Below are positions 9,035-16,568 of a stretch of DNA of 64,000 bases, one piece after another. The stretch's first letter is position 1; each line of letters opens with the position of its first letter. Source of the stretch: Halomicroarcula saliterrae. GTDB taxonomy: Archaea; Halobacteriota; Halobacteria; Halobacteriales; Haloarculaceae. The position numbers and the translations under genes are program-made. Where the stretch lies: assembly GCF_031624395.1 (NCBI RefSeq), contig NZ_JAMQON010000001.1, positions 1,054,001 to 1,118,000 of the forward strand, in the 5' to 3' direction. Under the pieces are notes generated by a model, which was not told the DNA's origin, ran no database searches, and saw only the letters and a program-made list of their open reading frames with translations.

Positions 9035-10372
9035 CTACCCGAAGTCACCGAGGGAGGCCTGTCCGTCGGTCTCACTGTGTTCCGGCCGGCCGCCGTCGTC
9101 CGACGACGGTGTCCCGTCCTCGTCGAAGGCAGTCAGGCTCGTCTGGCCCGCCTGTTCGGGCTCGCCGGACTCAGTCGTCACCGCGTCCGACCCGTCGCTT
9201 TCGGTCGTCCCGGCGGCCTCGAAACCGCCCAGACTGGCCTGTTCGCCGGCCGAGAAGTCCAGATTCGAGACGCGGACGCCCAGTTTCCTGACCGCGCTGT
9301 CCTCGAACTCCCCGAGCAGGTCGAGCGCGATCGACTCCACGAGGTCGGCGTCCGCCACCGGGCCGGGGAGCGACCGGGCGCGCGTGTTGATATCGAACGG
9401 CGGTTCAACGACCTTGATACCGATAGTCTGGTAGCGCGCCTCCTTGCGGTGGGCGCGGTCAGCGACGGCCCGGGCCAGCGTGGTGACCTTCCGGCGTTTC
9501 TCCTCGCCGTCCTCGACGGCGTCGGTGAAGGCGGACTCCCGCGAGAGGCTCTTCGGGTCACCTCTCGGGGTCACGGTCCGCGTGTCCTCGCCGCGGGCGT
9601 AGCGCCAGATTTCGCGGCCCCGTTCGCCAAAGCGGCCTTCGAGGGTCTCCGGGTCGGCGTCGGCGAGGTCGCCGGCGCTCTCGATGCCGAGCTCGGCCAG
9701 TTCGCGCGCGGTCACCGGGCCGACGCCGTGGACGTCCTCGACGGGGAGGTCCGCGAAGAACTGCCGGACTTCCCCTGGTCTGACGACGACTTGGCCGTCC
9801 GGTTTCTCCCGGTCGCTGGCCACCTTCGCCGCGCTCATCGTCGGGGCGACGCCGACGCTGGCGACGACGCCGACTTCGGACTCGATGCTGTCCCGGAGTT
9901 CGCTCGCCCAGCGCTCGACGCCGTCCCAGCCGACGGTGTCGGTGATATCCAGATAGGCCTCGTCGATGCTCACCTCCCGGACGGTCTCGCTCTGCTCGTG
10001 GAGGAGCGCCCTGACTTCCTCGGCGACCGATTCGTAGTAGTCCATATCGACCGGCCGGTAGATGCCGGTCTCGGGGTGGTCGGAACCGGGCGTTTCGGCG
10101 TCGGCCCGTCTGGGCAGCCGTTCCAGCGCCTCGGAGATGGCCATCGCCGACTCCACGCCGTGCTCGCGGGCCTCGTAGCTCGCCGTCGCGACCGCGCCGT
10201 GGGTCTCCCCGCCCTCGTAGCCCATGCCGACGACGAGGGGCTCACCGACCAGTTCTGGCTCCCGGCGGCGTTCACACGCGGCGTAGAAACAGTCCATATC
10301 CACGTGGGCGACTACCTGTTCGGGGCGGGCGGTTCCGGGCAGTCGCGCGGCGTCCATAGCGGTGTGATACAC
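9035..10372 (-). CDS. dinB: DNA polymerase IV (Y-family), with three PIP-like motifs at the C-terminus
   Basis: A 445-residue Y-family translesion polymerase. Palm residues are visible in AHVDMDCFYAACERR (first catalytic Asp) and VSIDEAYLDIT (Asp-Glu pair). An HhH thumb segment GVGPVTARELAELGI and the little-finger domain follow. The last 70 residues are a disordered acidic tail with three PCNA-interacting-like motifs: QASLGGF (378-384), QTSLTAF (410-416) and QASLGDF (438-444). The enzyme copies across damaged bases and is tethered by the sliding clamp. An ATG five codons downstream (10357) is an alternative start. Confidence 0.93.
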   Translation of the reverse strand: MYHTAMDAARLPGTARPEQVVAHVDMDCFYAACERRREPELVGEPLVVGMGYEGGETHGAVATASYEAREHGVESAMAISEALERLPRRADAETPGSDHPETGIYRPVDMDYYESVAEEVRALLHEQSETVREVSIDEAYLDITDTVGWDGVERWASELRDSIESEVGVVASVGVAPTMSAAKVASDREKPDGQVVVRPGEVRQFFADLPVEDVHGVGPVTARELAELGIESAGDLADADPETLEGRFGERGREIWRYARGEDTRTVTPRGDPKSLSRESAFTDAVEDGEEKRRKVTTLARAVADRAHRKEARYQTIGIKVVEPPFDINTRARSLPGPVADADLVESIALDLLGEFEDSAVRKLGVRVSNLDFSAGEQASLGGFEAAGTTESDGSDAVTTESGEPEQAGQTSLTAFDEDGTPSSDDGGRPEHSETDGQASLGDFG

Positions 10373-10528
10373 GCGGTGGGTGAAAACCTCTCCGTCCGGC
10401 AGTGGCTACGCGATGATAGGAACGGGGAACTGGGGGTGCACTATACCACAACCAGGTCCCCACGACGGAACTTACGTGGTCGTGTAATGAACTTTCTGTT
10501 CGAGTCAGGGACTGCCGTCACCGACTGG

Positions 10529-10840
10529 TCAGGAGTCCCCGTCCACGTGGTCGCGCTCCCGCAGGACGACCGGGCGGTCGTTCTCGACAGGTCCCTCGTC
10601 GGGCCGGTACAGCGCCACCAGATCCTTCTCGGTGAACTCCTCGCGGAACTGCTCCCACGAGAGCTCCTTGAGGTCCTCCTCGCGGCCGCGGAAGCCGACC
10701 CGGAGCAGCCCGCTGTCGCCCTCGCCCTCCGACGCCCGGACGTGTGCGGGATAGCCGTCGCGCTCCTCGATGATAGTCCGCGCGAGCGTCGGTTCCTCCG
10801 CGTGGGCTATCTCCGGGTCGTCGTTCTGGTCGGGGGTCAT
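10529..10840 (-). CDS. Small haloarchaeal protein, function unknown
   Basis: A 103-residue acidic soluble protein with the core DGYPAHVRASEG, GLLRVGFRGREEDLKELSWEQF and EKDLVALYR. That pattern looks like a compact beta-sheet domain with a helix. A TATA element (gcataaatg on the minus strand, about 10866-10874) sits about 28 nt before the ATG, so the mRNA is leaderless. It lies just downstream of the Mqo-like gene on the same strand but has its own promoter. No catalytic motif recognised. Confidence 0.65.
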   Translation of the reverse strand: MTPDQNDDPEIAHAEEPTLARTIIEERDGYPAHVRASEGEGDSGLLRVGFRGREEDLKELSWEQFREEFTEKDLVALYRPDEGPVENDRPVVLRERDHVDGDS

Positions 10841-10927
10841 AACACGTCACATATTGGGACGGAGACATTTATGCGGTCGGTCAGCCGCGTGTGCCGCCGT
10901 CCAAAACCCGCAAGCGCGTCGGTGGTC

Positions 10928-12325
10928 TCAGTCGTCCGTCGCGGCCACTTCGCCGACCGTGTCCGCGCCGGTCGCGCTCGGGGCCTCGTCGGCGTACGGG
11001 AAGTTCTCGATGGTCGCCTCGCGGAAGGCCGCCTCGTCGAACTCGTACTCGTCGTCGAGGAACTCCAGCAGCGTGTGGGTGTCACGCATGGCGTTTTTCA
11101 GGCACGTGGAGGCCCCGGGCGACGGCGTGATGTTGAAAATCACGTCGTCGCCGACGATCTTCGCCTCGCCCATGTCCAGGGACTTTGCCTTCGTGTCGAC
11201 GATCTGAGGCCGGACGCCGCCGTATCCCTTCGCGCGCTCGATGTCGTCCAGTTCGACGCTGGGGACGACTTTCTGGACGTGCGGGAGGAACTGTCGCGGG
11301 CCGACCTCGGGGAGGTCATAGAGGAGGTTCCGGAGCACGTACGGCAGGAGCACCCTGTCCGAGAGGATGTTGGCGTAGCTGAGGAACGAAGCGGCGTTCA
11401 GGCCGAACACGTCGAGGAAGTCCGAGACGGTCGAGACGTTGCCCCGCTCCAGCGCCGGGACGAGTTTCGCCGTCGGACCGAAGCGCGTAACGGACGAGTC
11501 GTGCACGTCGGCGTCACCGTGGACCGCTGCGAACGGCAGCTTCTTCATCTGCAGCGTGTACACCTTCCCGTTCAGGAGGTCGTCCGCGAGGAAGAAACTG
11601 CCCGCGACGGGGAGCAGAACTTTGTCCTCGCCGTATCCCAGCTCCTTGGCCATCTGCAGGCTGTGCGAGCCGGCGGCGACGACGGTGGCGTCGCAGTCAA
11701 AGCGGCCGTCGTCGGTCTCGATGGTGTAGCCGGAGAGTGTCGGCGTGATTTCCGTGACCTCTGTGCCGGTAAAGACGTCGACGTTGGTCTCCTCGCTCGC
11801 TTCCTCGACGAAAGACTTCGTCGTCCGGCCGTAGTCGACGACGTAGCCGTCGGGCGTCTGGAGCGCGAGCACGTCGACGTCGGGCTCTCGCCCCTCCAGA
11901 ACCTTGGGCTCGATATCCGCGATTTCGTCGCGCCCGATCGGCCGGAGCTTCGGGAAGAGCTCGCCAAAGCCCTCCTCGTGGTAGCGCTGTTCGAGCTGTG
12001 GGACCTCGTCCTCGCCGACCGCGAGCACCATCTTCGAGCGCTTGGCGTGCATCTCGCGGTCGGGGTCGTGGTTCTCCAGATAGCCCGCGAGCAACTCGGC
12101 GCCCTCTTTGACCTCTTCGGCCTTTTCGAGCGTGTAGTTCGTCTCGATGTCGCCGAAGTGCAGCGTCTGCGAGTTGTTCGTGTGATGGGAGTTGACGGCC
12201 GCGACCTCGTCTTCCTTCTCGATGAGCGCGATGGAGTCGATGTCGGTGAACTTCGCGGTCGTGTACAGCAGCGATGCCCCGCTGATACCCCCGCCGACGA
12301 TTATCAGATCGTATTTCCCTGACAT
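10928..12325 (-). CDS. Malate:quinone oxidoreductase-like FAD enzyme
   Basis: A 465-residue flavoprotein. The N-terminal FAD-binding loop is IIVGGGISGASL (about residues 8-19). The block NNSQTLHFGDIETNYT matches the conserved NN-x-GT/QT-H region of malate:quinone oxidoreductases. A C-terminal FAD contact (GGVRPQIVD, then SPGASTCLKNA) is present. Mqo oxidises malate at the inner membrane face and reduces quinone; lactate or 2-hydroxyglutarate oxidase activity is an alternative for the wider fold. The leader holds a perfect 7-bp inverted repeat at 12341-12363, and a TATA-like aaaatatga lies at about 12370-12379. Confidence 0.8.
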   Translation of the reverse strand: MSGKYDLIIVGGGISGASLLYTTAKFTDIDSIALIEKEDEVAAVNSHHTNNSQTLHFGDIETNYTLEKAEEVKEGAELLAGYLENHDPDREMHAKRSKMVLAVGEDEVPQLEQRYHEEGFGELFPKLRPIGRDEIADIEPKVLEGREPDVDVLALQTPDGYVVDYGRTTKSFVEEASEETNVDVFTGTEVTEITPTLSGYTIETDDGRFDCDATVVAAGSHSLQMAKELGYGEDKVLLPVAGSFFLADDLLNGKVYTLQMKKLPFAAVHGDADVHDSSVTRFGPTAKLVPALERGNVSTVSDFLDVFGLNAASFLSYANILSDRVLLPYVLRNLLYDLPEVGPRQFLPHVQKVVPSVELDDIERAKGYGGVRPQIVDTKAKSLDMGEAKIVGDDVIFNITPSPGASTCLKNAMRDTHTLLEFLDDEYEFDEAAFREATIENFPYADEAPSATGADTVGEVAATDD

Positions 12326-12340
12326 GCTTGTGGTCTCGCT

Positions 12341-12363
12341 GTCTGGACGACTGCGCTCCAGAC
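12341..12363. promoter_or_regulatory. Inverted repeat between the Mqo-like promoter and start codon
   Basis: GTCTGGA and TCCAGAC are perfect 7-bp arms around a 9-nt spacer. The repeat lies between a minus-strand TATA-like element (about 12370-12379) and the ATG at 12325, so it spans the expected transcription start. It could be an operator or a leader hairpin. No DNA-binding protein can be assigned from the sequence. Confidence 0.35.
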
Positions 12364-12483
12364 GGATAACTCATATTTTCTCGGCTCGCGTTACTACAAT
12401 CATCGAAACTCCCATCGACTGTATGCGTATTCGTCCCGCGTTCGCTCGGACAGCCGAAAATTCCGGCAGAAAGACGACCGATT

Positions 12484-12954
12484 TCAGGCCGTTCGGGCTT
12501 CGACTACGAGCTCGATTTCCGCGGCGTCGTCGTCGAGGTTGGTCGGCGGCGCGATATCGCCGGCGTTCGTGTTATCCAGCACGAACCGGTAGTCGCCGCT
12601 CTCGACGGTGAACGTCGTCTCGTCCGAGGTACCGGCCGCCGACTCGACGGCGTAGAAGCGGTTCCCGGCCTGGAACTCGTCGAACTCGGTCGACTCCATC
12701 ACGAACAGCTCGGCCTCCGGTCCGTTGCGGACGGTGAACTCCCAGCGGATCTCCGTGGACTGGTCCGCACTCCAGTTCCATGCCTGATACTCGTCTTCCT
12801 GAACCGTCTCGCGCGTGTTCAGTATCTCCTGCCAGGAGTCGGTATCGCCACCGGACGACCCCGACGGGTCGCTGTCCGAGGAACAGCCCGCCAGGCCAAG
12901 CGTCACAGCGGCGCTACTGAGGAGGACGGCTCGCCGCGGAAGTTGACTATTCAT
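12484..12954 (-). CDS. Lipoprotein of unknown function
   Basis: A protein of about 156 residues. The N-terminus has a twin-arginine-like start (LPRRAVLL) and lipobox LAGC (about residues 20-23). A Ser/Asp/Gly-rich tether follows, then a beta-rich domain (WEFTVRNGPEAELFVMES, GDYRFVLDNTN) that resembles small extracellular beta-sandwich domains. It should be exported and lipid-anchored on the outer membrane face. The ATG at 12954 is preferred because a TATA-like aattaagtt lies about 27 nt upstream. The in-frame start at 12960 would be TTG. Confidence 0.7.
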   Translation of the reverse strand: MNSQLPRRAVLLSSAAVTLGLAGCSSDSDPSGSSGGDTDSWQEILNTRETVQEDEYQAWNWSADQSTEIRWEFTVRNGPEAELFVMESTEFDEFQAGNRFYAVESAAGTSDETTFTVESGDYRFVLDNTNAGDIAPPTNLDDDAAEIELVVEARTA

Positions 12955-13170
12955 GGCCAATACTTCCCGGAGCCGAACTTAATTCTACTGTACTGGGGTC
13001 GTCGAGGGCTGTGACCGTTATACCGGAGGCGGTCAGTCCGTGCCGGGCAGACCGATTCGATATCGCGGGGCGACTCCGCACAGGCCAGCGGACCCGGAGC
13101 GGTCCAGTCGCCGATATCGGACGCCGAGACACCATGCACATACAAGTTCCCCGTGGCGAACAATCACCCG

Positions 13171-13719
13171 ATGGGAACCGTCTCTGAAACGGAACGTGAC
13201 CTCCTCGAACCGCATGTCCCCTCCGGCGAGCAGTTGCTCGAAGCCTACTCCGGTGACGTACGGACCGTCGCCGTTACCGACCGCCGAGTCCTCGATCTCA
13301 GGCACCGCAGTGGGAACCGGAGGGAAGACACTAAACTCGAAAGCGTCCTCCTCAACACCGACTACGTGGTCGGCGCGGACTACAACCGCAACCAGAGCGC
13401 CGACTATCCGGTTCTCGAATGGATTCTCGGCGCCGGGTTGGTACTCGGCGGTGTCATCGGTATGGTACTGGGCATGGGAGATGCGTACTCCCAGAGCCCG
13501 CTCCTGCAGGTAGTAATCGCAAGTGCGGGGGCGCTCTTGATACTCCTCGGCGTCGCCGTGTTCGCCATCGCCGGCTTCGGCGGGACGAGTGGCGGGGTAG
13601 CGGTCACCGTCTACCGAGCCGGTGGGCTCGACGACAGGACATGGCAGTTTCCGAAGGGTGAGACCGCCGTCGCACGGGCCATCTCCGAACAGGTGGCGGC
13701 GCTGAACGCGCCTTTGTAG
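13171..13719 (+). CDS. PH-like-domain membrane protein, function unknown
   Basis: About 182 residues. The N-terminal part (SGEQLLEAYSGDVRTVAVTD, then RRVLDL) resembles bacterial PH-like/YokE-type domains, in which a short strand pair is followed by a T-D-R-R turn. Two hydrophobic helices follow (about residues 87-110 and 118-140), with a short cytoplasmic tail. A TATA-like catacaag at about 13139-13146 precedes the ATG by about 28 nt. A GTG at 13153 is an alternative start. Function unknown. Confidence 0.6.
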   Translation: MGTVSETERDLLEPHVPSGEQLLEAYSGDVRTVAVTDRRVLDLRHRSGNRREDTKLESVLLNTDYVVGADYNRNQSADYPVLEWILGAGLVLGGVIGMVLGMGDAYSQSPLLQVVIASAGALLILLGVAVFAIAGFGGTSGGVAVTVYRAGGLDDRTWQFPKGETAVARAISEQVAALNAPL

Positions 13720-13726
13720 CCCTACC

Positions 13727-13938
13727 GCGTTTCTCACCGGCAACCGTCTCCGATAACTCGACGTTGCACTTACAGGGAACCTGAAGTGTCTCGACGGTCT
13801 CGACCTCTACTGGACAGTCAAGCCGACCCAAAACCTTCCATATCCGTTCACCGATTCGTCGGGGACGATGGTCGTCCAACCTTTCGGGCTCGTGTGTAGT
13901 TCGTTGTGGACTTCCCTGTCGTCGTAGGTTGCACCCAT
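13727..13938 (-). pseudogene. Possible truncated, frameshifted gene fragment
   Basis: Two minus-strand reading frames each give protein-like sequence. The upstream frame starts at ATG 13938 (MGATYDDREVHNELHTSP) and runs to about 13825. The other frame continues from about 13830 with CPVEVETVETLQVPCKCNVE down to about 13727. Together they look like one small protein broken by a frameshift near 13830 and cut at its 3' end against the convergent PH-like gene. I do not recognise the family, and chance open frames in GC-rich DNA remain possible. The rest of 13720-14094 holds only the AT-richer promoter of the next gene. Confidence 0.3.
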
Positions 13939-14094
13939 GCGAGGGACTGTGGCCTGTTTGCTAGAGGGGATGAGCCATGGGGGGTAGAGTGGAAGAGAAA
14001 GTAGAACAGCGTAGATTGCCACTCTCAATTTCACGGCTCAAATCGCGAGCCAGCACGTATATTCAAGTCACTCCGAACTTAACCCGAGGTGTCG

Positions 14095-15498
14095 ATGAAC
14101 AGACGAAATCTACTCGCCGCCCTCTCCTCCAGCTCCGCGGTAGGACTGGCGGGTTGTACTGGATTGGTCTCTTCAGGCAGTGATTCCGAAGCTCCGTCGG
14201 GAGATTCGGCAGGTCCTTCAAATGACACGCCGACACCTAACCCAAAAATCTCGTCTTGGTCCGAAGACCTCCTTGATGGCTTGAACTACCGAGTAAGCGT
14301 TACTGTCCAGCTCAACGGGGCACGGAGACTACTGGTTACAAAGGGCACGCCCAGTAGTGAAGCAATTGCGACAATCAACTCAAGCGGTCAACACACTGTA
14401 GTCGGTCCGGACACGAATCATGGCCCGATTGAGAGCGGCCGGACTCTTTGGTTAGTTCGGCCCAGAGAGTCAAGCAATATCAATGAGTCTGTCGGCAGTT
14501 TCTTCGTCGGGACTCAGGAACAGGCGACTTTCCCACTTCATTTGAGGGGTCTTAGCGGAAGTACAGACCCAGAACTCAGAGGGGGTGAAACACTCTCACG
14601 GAATTTCGATCAGGGTTCAGGGAGCGATAGAAGGCTACTGACATTGGACGTTCCAGTGAGACTGGATCAGTACTACCGGAAGCGACTGAGGACACCGAAT
14701 TACGGTGCTTACGTCTCTGATACTTACGACGACCAGTATATCCAGAACATAGTAGGAGCGTTCGAGGATTTTGGAGACCGGCAAAACCTGAACGATGTCG
14801 GCATCATCAACGAGATGATGGAATTCGTGCAGAATCTCCAGTACACCACAGATGAGGTTTCAGCGGGATACAACGAGTACCCGAAATATCCTATCGAAAC
14901 TCTCGTCGATAAAGAGGGAGACTGTGAAGACAGCTCGATTTTGCTATCATCAATGCTTGATCAGTTCGGTTACGGGTCGGTGCTGTTGATATTCAAAAAC
15001 CAGCAACACGCAGCGGTTGGGGTCGCTGGTGACCCTGATCTCGAAGGAACGTATTACGAACAGGGCGGACAGCGCTACTACTATACCGAAACAACGGCTC
15101 CCGGCTATCGTATCGGTCAACTTCCGCCAGATATGGAGGTGGGGAATCCGGAAATCACTCCGGTAAACGACAGCGGTGTTCTCGTATTCTCGTATGCCGT
15201 CGACACTCCATCTGAGGGAGGGGCTTCGGTTGAAATTACTATGCGAAACGTCGGAGATGGAACTGGAAGCGCGAAGGCTCAAGCCGCTTTCAAGAACAGA
15301 AGTCAACAGAGGGTTGTCTCCGCAGTTTCGGATGCTACGCAATTGAGCCCAAACGAAGAACACACTGTGACACTGGACCTAGAACCGCCCGATGACCAGG
15401 ACCTACGTGCAGAGGTTGGTGTCGTGATGGACGGGATTCTACAAGATAGACTGCGGAGTGAGTTCCGAGAACCAGTTGATTCGGGCAATATGGGCTAA
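14095..15498 (+). CDS. Lipoprotein with transglutaminase-like protease fold
   Basis: About 467 residues. A lipobox (GLAGC, about residues 17-21) predicts export and lipid anchoring. The middle holds a transglutaminase-like core: Cys at about 277 in KEGDCEDSS, His at about 305 in NQQHAAVGV, and a downstream YYYTETTAPGYRIG segment that should supply the acidic residue. The C-terminus (about 365-460) looks like a CARDB/Ig-like beta domain. Such proteins are usually peptidases or cross-linking enzymes at the cell surface. Base composition is clearly less GC-rich than the core, which suggests horizontal transfer. A GTG at 14089 is an alternative start; the TATA-like gtatattc is at about 14056-14063. 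Confidence 0.75.
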   Translation: MNRRNLLAALSSSSAVGLAGCTGLVSSGSDSEAPSGDSAGPSNDTPTPNPKISSWSEDLLDGLNYRVSVTVQLNGARRLLVTKGTPSSEAIATINSSGQHTVVGPDTNHGPIESGRTLWLVRPRESSNINESVGSFFVGTQEQATFPLHLRGLSGSTDPELRGGETLSRNFDQGSGSDRRLLTLDVPVRLDQYYRKRLRTPNYGAYVSDTYDDQYIQNIVGAFEDFGDRQNLNDVGIINEMMEFVQNLQYTTDEVSAGYNEYPKYPIETLVDKEGDCEDSSILLSSMLDQFGYGSVLLIFKNQQHAAVGVAGDPDLEGTYYEQGGQRYYYTETTAPGYRIGQLPPDMEVGNPEITPVNDSGVLVFSYAVDTPSEGGASVEITMRNVGDGTGSAKAQAAFKNRSQQRVVSAVSDATQLSPNEEHTVTLDLEPPDDQDLRAEVGVVMDGILQDRLRSEFREPVDSGNMG

Positions 15499-15795
15499 AC
15501 TAACACGCTGAAAACCAAGACTGGTCTTCACTCTGACTACTGATTCAGTTATTTGAATCTCGTAGGTGCTAGGCACTCGGAGCGTCTCGGCAACCTTCTG
15601 TTTCTGCTGAACGGTGGGGTCGTCCCGCTCCAGCACCTTTCGGATTTGCTCGTTGATTCGCCAGAAGAACTCGGTGGACCGCAGTACCGCTGTCGTCTTG
15701 TTGCAGTTCCATAATTCGGCGGCCTGCTCGATGGTATCGGTTCGGTGGGCGTGTTTTCCGTCCTTTACGACTGGCCCACAACCACCCTCTCATCA
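15445..15795 (-). pseudogene. Start-less remnant of a small accessory-region protein
   Basis: On the minus strand an open frame runs from a TGA at about 15797 to a stop near 15442. It encodes DGKHAHRTDTIEQAAELW, then STEFFWRINEQIRKVLERDD and KQKVAETLRVPSTYE. This reads like the small helical proteins common in haloarchaeal plasmids and islands (DUF7692-like, from memory). No ATG, GTG or TTG is available at the 5' end; the first usable start is the GTG at 15636, inside the conserved part. It is therefore probably a decayed gene. It converges on the transglutaminase lipoprotein gene in an AT-richer region. Confidence 0.4.
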
Positions 15796-15881
15796 CACTG
15801 TGACCGAGAGGGAACCGATGGGCTATCGTTTTGTTGCGATAGCTACCTCTAAGAAATGATAGGATAGAATTAGAATATTGA

Positions 15882-15950
15882 TGGGGTCGGAGGGAGTATT
15901 CACCCGACTGCGAGACTCACTGCGTTCGTCTCGCGTGGTTCAAATCCTCC
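15882..15950. repeat. Degenerate copy of the tRNA-Trp 3' end with a palindromic core
   Basis: 15882-15907 matches the complement of the tRNA-Trp 3' end at 15994-16020 (tggggtcggaggga then a decayed T arm). It is followed by a perfect 7-bp stem (GCGAGAC 15910-15916, GTCTCGC 15928-15934) and then the T-arm sequence in the opposite sense (GGTTCAAATCC, 15937-15947). The rest of 15499-15993 holds only the gene remnant and AT-rich DNA. Confidence 0.6.
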
Positions 15951-15993
15951 GCGAGACATTTCTGTCGCTCACGGATTTGTTCGCGACAAGAAA

Positions 15994-16174
15994 TGGGGTC
16001 GGAGGGATTTGAACCCCCGATCGGCTGATATCTCCGTCCAGCGCCTCGGAACTCCAGAGGGTCATCGTCGCGGAACCGATGATCAGTCGGCCGCTCAGTA
16101 TATCAGCCCTCGGATGTCGTCCCTGGCGCGTGGCCTCTGGAGTCAGCCGCCTTCCCGGACTAGGCCACGACCCC
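15994..16174 (-). tRNA. tRNA-Trp (CCA) with 107-nt intron
   Basis: The minus strand gives a 74-nt mature tRNA from exon 1 (16137-16174) and exon 2 (15994-16029). The acceptor stem GGGGTCG pairs with CGACCCC, followed by discriminator A. The anticodon loop C-T-C-C-A-G-A reads tryptophan codon UGG (anticodon at 16138-16140). The intron sits between positions 37 and 38, the standard archaeal site cut by the bulge-helix-bulge endonuclease. CCA is not encoded. A TATA-like tttactatc lies about 20-30 nt upstream (about 16193-16203). Confidence 0.95.
16030..16136 (-). ncRNA. tRNA-Trp intron carrying two 2'-O-methylation guides
   Basis: The intron holds two antisense guides to its own pre-tRNA. CTCTGGAGTT (16050-16059) is followed by the box-D-like CCGA (16046-16049), and its fifth nucleotide before that box pairs with C34 of the anticodon. 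GGCTGATATA (16099-16108) is followed by CTGA (16095-16098), and its fifth nucleotide pairs with U39. A box-C-like ATGA is at 16062-16065. This matches the known haloarchaeal box C/D intron that directs Cm34 and Um39. Confidence 0.85.
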
Positions 16175-16217
16175 GCACTCCGTCGTATGGCGATTGATAG
16201 TAAAGGGATTTCGATTG

Positions 16218-16445
16218 CTACTCGCGGTCGGTCTCCGACCAGTCGCACTCCTGGCACTTGTAGCCCGTGACGAACTCCAGCGCCGAGGGCATGTAGCCCA
16301 CGGAGAGGACGTTTTCGCCGCAGTCCGGGCACGCTCGGTCGGCGTCTTCGATCGGTTCTGCGTCCATCACGCTCTCGCCTTCGATGAGTTCGGCGAGGCT
16401 CTCCGGGGTCTGCATGCGCCCCTGAACTACGCGGTTGTCGGCCAT
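16218..16445 (-). CDS. Small zinc-ribbon protein (DUF5795-like)
   Basis: A 75-residue protein with a conserved acidic N-terminus (MADNRVVQGRM, then LAELIEGESVMDAEP) and a C-terminal zinc ribbon formed by CPDC (about 39-42) and CQEC (about 65-68). It matches my memory of the haloarchaeal DUF5795 family; role unknown. The start at 16445 is chosen because conserved sequence begins there; the longer frame upstream has no matching promoter. It lies just 5' of tRNA-Trp on the same strand. Confidence 0.75.
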   Translation of the reverse strand: MADNRVVQGRMQTPESLAELIEGESVMDAEPIEDADRACPDCGENVLSVGYMPSALEFVTGYKCQECDWSETDRE

Positions 16446-16568
16446 ATCGGAGAGCGGAGCGTCGGGCGCGTAAAGCTTCCCCTCTGTACTAGTTTTGACG
16501 TGAACGGACGTTGGGAGTGGTTTCGGACGGACTGGCTCTCTAAGAACTGCGGTCTCTACCACGACTCA

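Noticed and set aside
9077-12322. 1081-codon open frame on the plus strand
   Set aside because: It is antisense to dinB, a small gene and the Mqo-like gene, all with clear motifs. High GC removes stops in the third frame.
13807-14034. Complete 75-codon minus-strand gene
   Set aside because: Only its second half is protein-like, and a frameshifted continuation suggests a decayed fragment rather than an intact gene.
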